From the NCBI GenBank assembly GCA_023014335.1, contig JAECYW010000015.1, forward strand, positions 496,001 to 560,000: a DNA stretch of 64,000 nt, read 5' to 3'. A program made the position numbers and the translations under genes. Below the pieces are notes generated by a model. The model saw nothing but the letters and a program-made list of their open reading frames with translations, was not told the origin of the DNA and searched no databases. Each line of letters opens with the position of its first letter. Within the stretch, counting starts at the first letter, position 1. This stretch comes from Galerina marginata. Lineage: Eukaryota > Basidiomycota > Agaricomycetes > Agaricales > Galerinaceae. Below, one piece after another: positions 12,102 to 22,640 of the stretch.

Positions 12102-12162
12102 CTGCATCGTGTCCTCCACGACCTTTATGGGCGTCTAATATCTTCTTATCTTACCTCCTACC
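12102..12162 (+). promoter_or_regulatory. Conserved 5' leader/promoter block of IFI6-like gene A
   Basis: About 60 bases directly upstream of the gene A start match the same position upstream of gene B (20903..20962), including GCATCGTGT, GGCGTCTAATATC and TCTTATCT. Conservation outside the coding region points to a shared core promoter or 5' UTR element, or simply to recent duplication. Confidence 0.6.
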
Positions 12163-12178
12163 TGTGCCTCCTAATCCC

Positions 12179-13376
12179 ATGGATCCAACGAGAATCTCGC
12201 AACGCGAACTCATTCGTCGTGTCACTCGCATAATCACGCGAAGAGACCAGACTACTGGCCAACCGACCGAATTCCCAAGCCTGGATTCTGCGGCGGCTCT
12301 TCCCATCTGGTTGCTTACCGTTGAAACAGAATTTAATGTCGAGCATATCCCCCAAGCACAATGGTCTGATGCGGCCATACTCCTCCTCGAAGATCCTGTA
12401 AGGACCAATATGAGAGAACTAAGGCGACATCGAGTTGAGGTTGGGTTGAACTCGTGGCCCTGGGATGACTTTACGGGTGCTCTTATTGACGTGCTAGGTG
12501 GGTTGTCCAAAAATTACGAGGTGTAGAAATTAACCACTCCGCTTCATCGACTATCTCCAGGCAGTGAAAAGAGTAGATTGAATACAACGAACATGATAGC
12601 TGGTGCCGGCCTCATGATTGCAGGAGCCACTGCCTTCGCACCAGTGATGGTTGCCGCTGCAGGATTTACAGCAAGTGGCGTGGCTGCAGGTAGGTCTCGT
12701 CGTTGTACTACCTTGAAATCAATAATCAATCGACGACTTGGTTCTAATAGGTTCACTTGCTGCAGCTATACAATCCGCCTTTTACGGTGGGGCTACCTCC
12801 GGCCTTTTCTCCATCTTCCAATCTATTGGTGCGACTGCTGTTGCACCTTCTCTAAGTGCTTCGGTGTCGGCCCTCGGCACAATGATGGCTGGAATGAAGC
12901 TAATTGGCCGTCCACGGCGTCGAGGCGACGACGACGACGACGACGACACTAGTGACCAAGACTTTGGCGGCGGCGCAGGTGAACTGGACAATGACGGTGA
13001 TGACCCGCCTCCAACTGGTCTAGGATCTACCGATCCGGCACCCCCTTCACCAGATACACCCCTCAATGACCTGGCATTGCCCAAATCTGGTCCCCAATCT
13101 GGCACTCCGCCCTCGCAACGAGTACTCATCGGCCCCATGCATTGGGGCACCAATCCCACCGGATCTGCCAGAACGTTGATCCTCATGACTCCCAACTGCG
13201 AAAGGGTGGACACCATCAGGCTTTACACCATACCCACTGACGACGAGCATTATATCAGCATAGCTGGACTCTCTTTCGTGGACGCCGTCACGTTCTCCAA
13301 CAACTTCTCCGTCTGTCCCCCCAATGGGTACGAACGCGTTGGAGTTATAGCTTATCAGCCAAGGTCTGGATTGTAG
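12179..13376 (+). CDS. IFI6/ISG12-like membrane protein with conserved N-terminal domain (gene A)
   Basis: Three exons (12179..12497, 12561..12689, 12751..13376) give 357 residues. Residues about 1-106 form an N-terminal domain shared with genes B and D: ELIRRVTR, SAAALPIWL, QWSDAAILLLED and WPWDDF. Next comes a Gly/Ala-rich membrane module, GAGLMIAGATAFAPVMV, SGVAAGSLAAAIQS, YGGATSGLFSIFQSIGATA, which matches the interferon-induced 6-16/IFI27 family hallmark. A run of seven Asp and a Pro/Gly-rich linker lead to an extra C-terminal region (from about 13120, RVLIGPMHWGTN) that gene B lacks. Animal family members act at mitochondrial or ER membranes in cell-death control; a role here is inference. 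The first two introns are in phase 1, as in gene B and D equivalents. The start was chosen at the first ATG that opens the N-domain. Confidence 0.8.
12927..12947 (+). repeat. (GAC)7 microsatellite in coding sequence
   Basis: Seven perfect GAC codons encode an Asp run directly after the membrane module of gene A. Gene B has no such run at the corresponding place. Confidence 0.9.
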
Positions 13377-13866
13377 GGCCTCATTGAAACTGACCTACAT
13401 ACTCTTCACTAAAATAATGTACATCTTCCTCCTCGACGCCCTTTTTTTTTTGAGCTGTATACCACTGTAAAATCAAGTAGAAATCCCGTAGGTCCGTGTA
13501 CAAATTCCCCTTCCTTGTCACTGCAACTCTCAACAATGATGACGCTTTGGAAAAAGTTCGACTTAAATGGTGTCTGAGCATCCCCGGCACGCAAAACGGT
13601 TGGGTGTTTTGGCAGGACCCGGAGAAGAGGGTCATGAAAGCGCCGTGTTTGGACAAGTGTCTGAAAGATGCGATGGCAAGGCTGCTGTGGTCAAACTGTG
13701 GCCACAAACTTGTACCTGTGGTATTTTCAAAGCGTCAGAATTTTGCAAGTCGCTGACAGTTCAGTCACGTTCACATTTAGGAAACGGGAATGGATATAAA
13801 CCGAAACCGCGATATCTACTGGTATCCTATAACTTCTATGAATTACAAGAGAGAATACTGCCATGC
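13377..13866. other. Gap between convergent gene A and the SDR gene
   Basis: No gene is recognised. Both strands hold open frames (minus 13381..13707, plus 13496..13756) without recognisable domains, so I call neither. A 10-T run at about 13441 is present. Confidence 0.4.
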
Positions 13867-14972
13867 CTATGTCGTGAAATTATACTTTCTCTTCGCCAGC
13901 CGTTCAATCAAAGCAGGCCAAATCCAATACAACAGATGCCCATAACGCATCACCACCGGCATGAACACCGCGCCCTCCCCATTATCCGCCGCCTCGATGC
14001 ACCTCTGTGTCACGGCCTCCCTTTTCAGGCCATGCTTATTAGGGTCCGACTCCCGCACAGGACCACTGTCCACCGCCGACGCCCGGAAGTCTCCCTCGAT
14101 GGTGGATGGCATGAAGTATGTGAAGGCGATGGAGGGGTGCTCGATCGATAAAGCTTGGTAGAGCACGAGGGAGGCGGCTTTGGTGGATGCATAGAGCGTG
14201 CGGGTTGGAGCGGGGATGACAGAGGCCAGGGAGTTGAGGAGGACTATGGAGGGTGCTTTGGAGGTGTTCGAGAGCATGGGAATCTGGTCGGGCGTAGGTC
14301 AGTAACATAAATATGGAGTGCAGAAAAAAACACGTACAAAGGTAACTGCAGCAATCAAAGGGCCGACATAGTTCCCTTGCACCGCTGCTGCTGCAACGGT
14401 CGCGGTTCGCTGGATGCCTTCGTTGGTTGCTTCTTGAAGGCTGGTACCACGTTCGGCTTCAACCCCAGCTATAGCCATCAGCGGCTGGAGAGCCGAGACA
14501 CCTGCAGCGACGACGAGAGTGTCTAAGCCACCCCATTCTAGGCCAAGATTTACATCAGAGGGGTTCGTATTGAAGAGATTAGCAACATACCTGCTTCAAG
14601 AGTTGCCCTGACTTTGACCATATCGTTCACGTTGGTAAAATCCGCAGCGACGGCAAGAGTGTTTTCGTGTCGCACAGCAATTTGAGAACCTTTGCATTCG
14701 CGAACTACTTCATCAAGGAGTGCCTTTCGACGGCCAACAACGCAAACGCGCGCTCCACGAGCCGCGTACTGTCTTGCCATTGTCCTGCCAACTCCGCTAG
14801 AAGCACCCAGAATCAGGACGCGTTCTCCGAGCTTTGGCACTTTCGATGGACGCGCTGGCTTTCTAAAAGCACGATATAGGACCACCAGGAGCGGTATTAG
14901 CGCCAGAGAAGCATTTCTCGATGATGAAGCAGATAAAATATTGGAGATCATTGGTGGCACAAGTACGCCCAT
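13867..14972 (-). CDS. Short-chain dehydrogenase/reductase, membrane-anchored
   Basis: Three exons (minus; 14591..14972, 14338..14537, 13867..14283) give 332 residues. An N-terminal hydrophobic segment (LALIPLLVVLYRAF) probably anchors it in a membrane. The classical SDR features follow: cofactor loop GASSGVGRTMARQYAARGA, Asp-containing AADFTNV, VVAAGVSALQP equivalent to the NAG strand, catalytic Ser in LLNSLAS, and YASTK (Tyr and Lys of the active site). The TGxxxGxG motif reads LGASSGVG, with Gly in the usual spacing. The layout resembles 11-beta-hydroxysteroid dehydrogenase/DHRS7-type enzymes of the ER, but substrate cannot be told. The ATG at 14972 starts just before the anchor; an in-frame ATG at 15191 exists but its extra 73 residues look like leader sequence. 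Confidence 0.88.
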
Positions 14973-15549
14973 AGTTAGACTAGCTCCGTTAAACAGCCTA
15001 TAGGGTGATGCGGTGACGATGAGTTGTCGTTGTCCGATGTATTGGTGACTACTGACGACTAGCGCTGGGTGGGAGCAAGACCTGGAAGTGGGGGGTGAAT
15101 TCAACCCACTGAAATCGAGTCTCTCTGTATCTAAGTTCTGGGGATTGAGAAATGTTAGATGGGCATTTTGCGAGTCTTTGGGACTCACCACAATGCAGAT
15201 GAATGCTGTAGCTCAGCCGCAGCGCACTTGCGCCATGATGGTTGCCGGTTAACCGGGGTGCTTCCAGCCTTGATTTAATTACTTATGTAAGCTTCGCATC
15301 CCTTCAGTGCTTTTGGGGTTGCTCAACAGAACGCTGCAGATAGAAACCTCTTAAAAATTTGAAGGACTAAGAATACGTGAATTAAACTATGTTTTGGAAT
15401 GTCGTTGTCGCAAATTTAGGGTGGAATTTGAGTAGTTGGCTATCATTTTGCTATCGTACATAACATAATATTCAAAATAATAGTTAATATGTTCGACTTA
15501 TCTGATTACTTTAAACCGGCTGTCCTGCTCGAGTTCCGTTCTTACCATC
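14973..15549. other. Divergent intergenic region, SDR and E2 promoters
   Basis: This is AT-rich, especially 15300-15500. The upstream open frame of the SDR gene extends into it to 15191. No further gene is seen. Confidence 0.5.
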
Positions 15550-17249
15550 ATGCTGGTCCGACCTCTGCGACGACTTCTAGGACGACCACTAGCTGTATCA
15601 TATTTCCATACAACTGGGACTTCATGGGCATCTAGGAAGGTACTCAAAACATTTAATCTCGCCGACATTGGGGAGGGCATTACGGAGTGCGAGATCATTA
15701 AGTGGTGCGTTGGATGTTCCGGCCGGACCTTTCGCGCTCGTTGACCTCGATGTTGTAGGAGTACCAAACCGCAGGCGACGATACAGGCTTTTGATCCTCT
15801 GTGTGAAGTCCAGAGTGATAAAGCGAGCGTAGAAATTACCAGTCCATTCGATGGAGTGGTCAAGGAACTTCTCGTGAAGGAAGGCGAAATCGCAAAAGTA
15901 GGCTCTGGTCTCTGTGTTATCGAAACGGAGGAAGAAGTTTCAGATAGTGCAAAACTTCCCTCTGCAGTAGAGAGCAGGCGATCTCCTTCAGCGGGAAGCT
16001 CAGCGAGCGTTGTGGAGACATTGCCCCCACCACTACCACTTTCGGACGGACCTTCTTCGACGCGTCGTTTACACCCGCTGGACCCAAACAACACATCAGA
16101 ACAAGCATCATCATCCAATGCTGATCGTGTGTTCGCTGCTCCTTCGGTGCGCCATTTTGCGCGCCAAAAAGGCGTCGATCTTGGCCGTCTTGTCCCAGGC
16201 AGTGGCAAGGACGGCAGGATAGAAAAACGGGATGTTGAAGCTTCTCTGACGCGCGGACCCGACACGAGCTCATCAAAGACGCCTGTTCCTCAGTCGCAAG
16301 AGGATGTTGTTGTGGAACTTGGAAGGACGCGCTATGGCATGTGGAAAGCTATGGTGAAGGTACGTGATTATTTCGACTCGAAGTATCCTGAAGCTGACAC
16401 GACAATTTGTTCTTAGAGCTTGGAAATTCCTCATTTCGGGTATGTTGAATTTTTGTAAGATGATCTGCCGAATTTAACTCGCTCGATTTTAGTTACTCGA
16501 CGACATTAGATATCACAGCCCTGCACGATATTTTGCCCACTCTGAACGCACACATACCTTCACACTACCTCCCAGAAAAGGCAAGATCGCTTCCCCCTCA
16601 ATCCATTAACCCATCTGCTTTATATCCCGCCCCAAACCCTGGACATATACCAGAGTCCCAACACTACACGCGTCTAACATACATGCCCATCCTAGTTAAG
16701 ACGCTCTCAAAAGCCATGACCGAATGGCCCATCTTCCGCAGCTCCATCACACCTTCATCATCGACCGACACATCAAAACCTACCCTCACAATCCGCCCGA
16801 ACGCGGATATCAGCATCGCATTATCGACTCCCACAGGTTTATACTCCCCCACACTACAAAGCGCCAACACGCACTCGATCTACTCCCTTGCCGGACAGCT
16901 AAACCACCTCTCGTATCTCGGCCGCCAAGTCCCGTGCGCCCTCACACCGAAAGAGATGCCCAAGCGGGGCGGGACGCTGACCATCTCGAATGTAGGCGCC
17001 ATCGGCGCTGGCGATTTCGCTTCTCCTGTCTTGGTACCCGGCGGAGGCATTGCGATCGTCGCGATTGGCAGAGCTAAGTGGGTGTGGGACGTGGATAGGG
17101 GCGATGGGAAGGGAGAGCGCAGGCTGAAGCTCGGAGTGAGTTGGAGTGGGGACCACCGAGTTGTCGAAGGCGCAGAACTGGCTGCGTTTGTAGAGTGCTG
17201 GAGAGGATATGTGGAGAACCCGCAGAGGCTTGTTGGGGAAGGCGTATAA
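15550..17249 (+). CDS. Branched-chain 2-oxoacid dehydrogenase E2 (dihydrolipoyl transacylase), mitochondrial
   Basis: This is the core subunit of the complex that oxidatively decarboxylates the 2-oxo acids of Leu, Ile and Val. Four exons (15550..15704, 15759..16359, 16417..16439, 16493..17249) give 511 residues; exon 3 is only 23 bases. The N-terminus [14 protein letters not shown] is a typical mitochondrial presequence. A single lipoyl domain follows ([15 protein letters not shown], lipoyl Lys at about residue 73 in SDKAS). After a Ser/Pro linker comes the peripheral-subunit-binding domain ([29 protein letters not shown]; about 175-212), then the catalytic domain with [10 protein letters not shown] and [11 protein letters not shown]. 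In that last motif the usual HRxxDG reads HRVVEG (His481, Glu485). One lipoyl domain and IPHF favour branched-chain over pyruvate E2. Confidence 0.92.
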
Positions 17250-17647
17250 GCTGGTTTGGCGTGGCAGGACAATCATCATTGGAATCGTTATTTACCCATT
17301 GTACGCATTCTTTCTTTACAATACTAGTTTCAAAACTTCTCAACCTTATGGAATTTTCTCATTAGCACTTATTCCAACCCAGACGAACGACCTTCTTTCC
17401 TTTTTGGTTGGCCATGCCCTAAACAATCCGGGATGTGCTCTGCCTATATAAGGCGACTGTCAATCCATATTTTACTAAAAAGGGGTAACGTCGACGGTTA
17501 ACCACAAAAAAACTTCATCAATAACACAGTTGTGGAACCCGCCAGCTTCGCTCAAACGTCTAAAAGTTGTGCAAGGGCGACTTAATACTTGTTCTGGAAA
17601 ATCGAGTCTCGGCATCCAGGAATATGAGTCCTGTGATATTTAATGGC
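17250..17647. other. 3' gap between convergent E2 and DUF4246 copy 4
   Basis: No gene is seen. The stretch would hold the 3' UTRs and terminators of both flanking genes. Confidence 0.5.
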
Positions 17648-19698
17648 TCAAAGAAAAAATGTAGATCCCTGGAAAGCCACATCTTGTTTGACGACAAATT
17701 GGTTTCTTTCTTCCATCAGTTCCAATCTCCATTTCTTAGCCTCCTCCAAGCTGATAGGAAAATCAACGTTTTTTAAGATGTGGTCTTGGAGCTCAAGTGG
17801 AAGACCGGCTAATCCAAGACCAGTTGCAGCCAACGACGACGAACTGGGGATTTGTTTATCTTGTAGCTGAAGGGATTGTGTTGCTTCCCACCACCAGTCC
17901 TGCTGCTGGCAAGGGACATTGGCGGTGCTGATGATCTTCATATTGGGATCGACGAGAAATAAGGCCAGAATTTTGAGATGCCCTGGGTTGGTGGGGTCTT
18001 TCAATTTGATTGGCTCAACGCGGTGCTGCAGAATATTCGGGAACGTCAGAAGACGACCTTCGCGTGCCTCCACCCCGCCTATTTCCTGGACTGCTGGGCC
18101 GTCTGGCTCGCATCCGAAGACAACAGGAAGCCAGTTATGATGCTGCTGTTCATAGCTGATCGCAGAGATGTCAAACGGATCGCAGAGGTGTCTGAATGAC
18201 AAGGTCGACGTGGTGATATTTTCGCAGGAATAATAATAGAGTGAAGTCGCTAAGATGTGTTCATTCTGCAGGAGTGCAAAACTCGACTGAGATCATAAAA
18301 GTTGGAATTAGGGGAGACGCACCATTTGGCCTTCGACATGCCACGAACCGCCATTATAATCCGGTTTTTCGGGTGTCAGCTCAATGTTCGCCAATTTGAC
18401 GATCACCTGCAATCCATGTTTCTCGTAGCTCCCTCTCAAACTAAATATCGGCGGTCCATCCAGTGGCTTGAATGAATCGGGTTCAGGGAGGTTCGTTCGT
18501 CGATTTGCCTCATACCATGCTTGCTGCCTGTCACTGTAGTCATTGTCATCTTCGTCAGGCTCCTGTGGAGGGCCTTTGTATTCTGACTCCGCTTCTGGAT
18601 CGGGGTCGTAGGTAACATCTGTGTATGGAATTCTCTGTTCAATTGCACACAAGTGCCCGTCTTGCAATGGCGCTAGAGTCAAATCCCATAGAGGGATGGA
18701 AGCAGAGATCAGCTTCTCAATAAGGCCGTAAAGCCGCCTTTCTTCCTGAGGATGGAGGTTGTTGATGTAACTCGTTACCCTAGAATAAAATCCAGGTTAA
18801 AAGGAAGGATTCACGAACTACGGCTTCAAAGTCGTACTTTGCTTTATCTTGTGAAATATCGACTTCGCAGGGCAGCCATTGAAATTTGGCACTGAAGGGA
18901 TGCTGCAAGTTAGTATCCCATGAGTAGGTAGCAGAGGACCCTGATTCAAGGGTCTCCTCCTCAAGAGGAATTGGCGCAATTTCGCCTTTTCCAGAGCATA
19001 AGATGCAGTCTTCTAAAGTTGTCGTCTCCCCGTTCGCCAACACACGTGTGCGTCCATAGATCAGAGGAAAGAGAGAAGGATGGACAAGATCCCAGACCCT
19101 TTCATCCGAATTCGGGTGCCAGTCTTTCAGCCTTTCAGGGATTTTTGCCTCGAACTTCTTGACGGCATCTTGGAGTTCTTTCTTGAGTTCAGGAGAGACA
19201 GCGGTGTCAGATTTGACTACATCGCCGTTATAGACAAAGACGGGTGGTGAATTTGTTGGAGGTTCCGGAATCAAAGTCGCTCTGTATCGCAGTTCGTCGA
19301 TGCACCAGTCGACCATTTTTGTTGTAATATCACGACCAGAACTAAGGGCTTCGTCTTTCCATTTCTGTGCGATCTTCAAGTCGTTGATCTAGCTAGGCAC
19401 ATCAACAAAATGTCTGCAGTCCCTGTAGAGGCAAATGCGACCTTGATGTTCCAATCGGGCTTGTCTGTGATGTTGTTCATCAGCTGCAGCATCGTCAATT
19501 CACGGAGAGTGGTCATGGGCAAACTGCGAAGAAAATGAACAGGAGTATAGATCCAAAGCACTATTTGGCTTACGCTAAGGTTCCGGCTTGGATGTGATGG
19601 CTACTGAGAGCGGTTGGGAAGAGGTCCTCTACATAGTCAGACTCGTCCTTAAGAGGAATGTAGTTGAGTGGCCGACCGAAGCCTGGACGCAGAGTCAT
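17648..19698 (-). CDS. DUF4246 family protein, copy 4 (inverted, complete)
   Basis: Five exons (minus; 19574..19698, 19442..19523, 18838..19388, 18323..18779, 17648..18265) give 610 residues with the same exon pattern as copies 2 and 3. The start is MTLRPGFGRPLNY. It retains KDWHPNS, FQWLPCE, VIVKLANIELTPEKP, GGSWHVEG, LYYYSCENIT, LLTFPN, LQHRV and a relaxed form of the next motif, PGHLKIL, where the other copies have PGHRKIV. If that Arg binds 2-oxoglutarate, copy 4 has lost it. The C-terminus stops at STFFL and lacks the SLCEH ending of the others. It sits about 10.5 kb from copy 3 and in the opposite orientation, so it arose by, or later underwent, an inversion or dispersed duplication. 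It may be catalytically different. Confidence 0.9.
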
Positions 19699-20902
19699 GA
19701 CGCGATCGTAGCCTTTTTTCCCGTTGAGCTGACGAGAATGTGGTAGTGGACTGAAATTGTTTTAACTTAGTTCTTGACGACTCCTCATTGATACGTTGCA
19801 TGATAGCTTGACAGTGAGAAATCATCAGTTTCTCAGGGATAAAATTGATGTCCGAACTGAGAACCTACGATTTGACAGAATGTCAGGACAGAATCGGTGG
19901 CGACAAAATTTGAGTACCTGCCGCCCTTGTGCTCGTTGCCAAAAACGGCCTCTTCATGGTGTCCGAGCAGCTAGAGAATACTGAACAAACACCCAAGGCG
20001 GAGCCGATCATTATACGGTCAAGAAATCCAGTGAAGCCACTCACGAGCTGATGAAATTTAGAAAGCCTTAATTATCTTAAATTGTTATTTATCTTCGACC
20101 AACACCTTCTGGTCCTTCGTTTGCCCAGTGCGCGGCAAGAAGTCAATGATTGTCTAGTACCTCGTCACCCGTTTCCAAAAAAAATCATTCCGGGCTCTAA
20201 CAACCCGTTCCGAAATCCGTCCCGCAGCGCAATCATCCGAGAGATCCTACACTGTGCTGGCCAGGTTTTCCTATAGACCTTGGTATCAGGAGGTTCCTGC
20301 TCTCATCGGTGGGCAACTCAGGATCAGAATGGAGTTCGAACTGCGCTTTCTCTACACCAAGGGTCAAAAATGGGCATCTTGATTTTTTAAGTCCTACGAG
20401 TAGCCCAGGCTCGCAAAAGACGAGTCCCTTCCGTCTTGCAGAGTCATTGAACCGTAGATGAAACCATTTTCTGTCGCCAAAACCAAACTGCTGGCACATT
20501 CATCGATAGGTATATGACTGAGAACGACAGTTAAGCCTGAGTTCCTCTAGTAGAGTCGAAGTCTGTTGAGCTCAACGGGGCCTGCCAGATAGATGTGCCG
20601 CAGCCCAGAAGCACGATAAAAAATAATGCCCAGGTGATTGTCGACGTTGATGTCAAGTTGAATCTGCGCCGTGCGGAATGACAATGGACGGCTTGATCGC
20701 GGAGGTTAAAATAATAAAATCGGTTGAAAACGCCAATTGACTCTTTCCATTTCCCCTGAATGATACCCACTAAGTAGAACACAGCAGTTGGTTATTTGGT
20801 AAACATTTTTTTTGATCCTATCCAGAGTGTGCGTTTTTCTGCATGTAGAGCCCAAGCAAATGGTTGGGGCCTCTTTTCGTGACTGGGCACTCTGAATCTC
20901 GT
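19699..20902. other. Intergenic, 1.2 kb
   Basis: No supported gene lies here; open frames on both strands are short and lack domains. It holds the promoters of DUF4246 copy 4 (minus) and gene B (plus). Confidence 0.5.
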
Positions 20903-20962
20903 GCATCGTGTATCCCACGACTTCTACTGGCGTCTAATATCCTCTTATCTGGGCTGCTACCT
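20903..20962 (+). promoter_or_regulatory. Conserved 5' leader/promoter block of IFI6-like gene B
   Basis: This is the counterpart of 12102..12162: GCATCGTGT, GGCGTCTAATATC and TCTTATCT occur in the same order and spacing, 24 bases upstream of the gene B start. Confidence 0.6.
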
Positions 20963-20985
20963 ACACATAAAAATTTCAATCCCCA

Positions 20986-21936
20986 ATGATCATCCCTACC
21001 GGCAAATCTTCGACACCACCCATAGGCTCACCGACTAGGATATCCGAACAGGAGCTCATACGATGCGTTAGTCGCATACGACACGATATAACCACAGGTC
21101 AACCGATTTCATTCTTGGGGCTCGAATCTGCAGCGGCACTTCCAGACTGGCTGAGTAGGATCGAATCAGATCTGAAGGATTCTGGTATACCTTGCGCCCA
21201 ATGGTCTGACGCGGCCATACTCTTCCTGGATGGTCAGGTGAACATGACAATGAGGGGTCAGAGAAGGCGTCGAATTGAGACAGGGCTTGATCTATGGCCT
21301 TGGGACGACTTCAAGGACGCCCTTCGTAATGTGCTAAGTAAGTCGCCACTTGTAATCATAAGGACGTAACTAAGTCATCGATTTTTCGCAGTCGACAGAG
21401 GTGATCATTTTGTCCGAGACCGGTCATGGCCACTTTCGCTGATGAAAACATTCATCCAGATACCCGCCCTTCAGCGATCCAAAGATTACGTGAAGAACAC
21501 CCCGTTGCAGCGACTATGGCTGGGACTGGGCTCGTCATCGCAGGAGGAGCCGTACTTGGGCCAGCTGTGGTCGTCGGGTGCTTAAACGCTGTAGGATTTA
21601 CTTCAAGTGGCGTCGCTGCAGGTAAATTTCATCATCGTTCTTCTTTGAAGTCAGCCTTAGGTACTGTTCCCTTTCCTCCTAGGTTCCCTTGCCACAGGGA
21701 TACAGTCCGTGTTTTATGGTGGAGCCACGTCAGGGCTTTTCTCGGTCTGCCAATCTATCGGTGCAACCGCCGTTGCACCTTCTCTCGGAGCTGTGATCTC
21801 GGGCTTAGGCGGCATGCTTGCAGGAGCAAAATTGGTCAGTAGCTCGCAAGGCGAAGTGAACTTGGAGGACATTTCGGAACCACCGGTCAGTGACTCGGCA
21901 GCGCCTCCCCCTTATCACATGAGTCCTAGTCCTTGA
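20986..21936 (+). CDS. IFI6/ISG12-like membrane protein with conserved N-terminal domain (gene B)
   Basis: The best model has four exons (20986..21337, 21392..21400, 21460..21621, 21683..21936) and gives 258 residues. Without the 9-base exon the frame breaks at a stop, and gene D has a 15-base micro-exon at the same place, which supports it. The N-domain reads ELIRCVSR, SAAALPDWL, QWSDAAILFLDG and WPWDDF. Then come IQRLREEHPVAATMAG, a hydrophobic stretch, SGVAAGSLATGIQS and YGGATSGLFSVCQSIGATA (IFI6 hallmark). The C-terminus is a short Ser/Pro-rich tail ending PPPYHMSPSP, without the extra domain of gene A. It is likely an integral membrane protein of an internal membrane. Function is inferred only from the animal family. 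Confidence 0.75.
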
Positions 21937-22055
21937 GTATGTGCAACTTCTTCTGCATTGACCGGTTGTGTTTAACCTTCTATTTTTATATTTTCTTAGC
22001 CTCTTTTAATGTAGACCAGCGCAGAAGAATAATCTGTCGAGACCTCTCTTTTTTT

Positions 22056-22178
22056 ATGGACTCACCTCTCGTACAGTTGACGACATTTTTCTTGTTCCTA
22101 TTTATTATCCTGGTTGTTTACTCTGCAATGCTAATGATTTGTCAAGCCTTAAAGAGTCGGAAAAGATTGCGAAGCTAG
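22056..22178 (+). other. Possible 40-residue single-span membrane peptide
   Basis: A short ATG frame between gene B and relic C encodes one strongly hydrophobic span (FFLFLFIILVVYSAMLM) followed by a basic tail (KSRKRLRS). It could be a small real protein or just the 3' UTR of gene B. The shape resembles the tail of gene D, but no sequence homology is evident. Confidence 0.2.
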
Positions 22179-22255
22179 TCCTCCTCAACCTCGATAACCC
22201 CTTGATGAAACTAGGCTCACTTGCAGGGTTGTTGTTGTAACCTTTCTAAGCGGGC

Positions 22256-22640
22256 ATCATCTACCTTGCTGCCCCGCTCATCTTACCTGTTATTGGGTTT
22301 ACGAAAGCAGGCGTGGCCGGAGGTAGGTGATCACACATACATAAGACTTCTATAAGAGATCTAATATATTCATTAATACCTTCTAGGATCCTGGGCACCT
22401 AGTGCCAATCTACAATTTATAGCGGTGCAACCAAAGGCGTGTACTCTGTTTTTCAATCGGCTGGGGCGACATCATCGAGAGGGGCAAGAGCTACTGACAC
22501 CTGTGTACTCCTACATGATCCCCTTACGTGTTCATTTGGCGCGACTACGGGAGTGCTGCAAGGCAGAAAGTTCAGACTGGGAAGCCTTGCGCAGCTGGTG
22601 CAGATGGTGATCATGGCGTTCAATATCAGTCCAGCTTGTT
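22256..22640 (+). pseudogene. Frameshifted relic of a third IFI6-like gene (C)
   Basis: The first exon piece reads LPVIGFTKAGVAGG and ends in a phase-1 GTAGGT donor at the same position as the SGVAAG exon of genes A and B. After the intron the frame continues GSWAPSANLQF, then the IFI6 core carries on one base out of frame as YSGATKGVYSVFQSAGAT. A single missing base in the T run near 22419 explains the shift. Immediately upstream of 22256 there is an in-frame TAA, and no N-domain is found. The relic lies about 320 bases behind gene B, so it is a tandem copy that decayed. Confidence 0.7.

Noticed and set aside
14973..15191. 73-residue N-terminal extension of the SDR
   Set aside because: It is non-conserved-looking and places residues before a clear membrane anchor; the internal ATG at 14972 fits the family better. 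It cannot be fully excluded.
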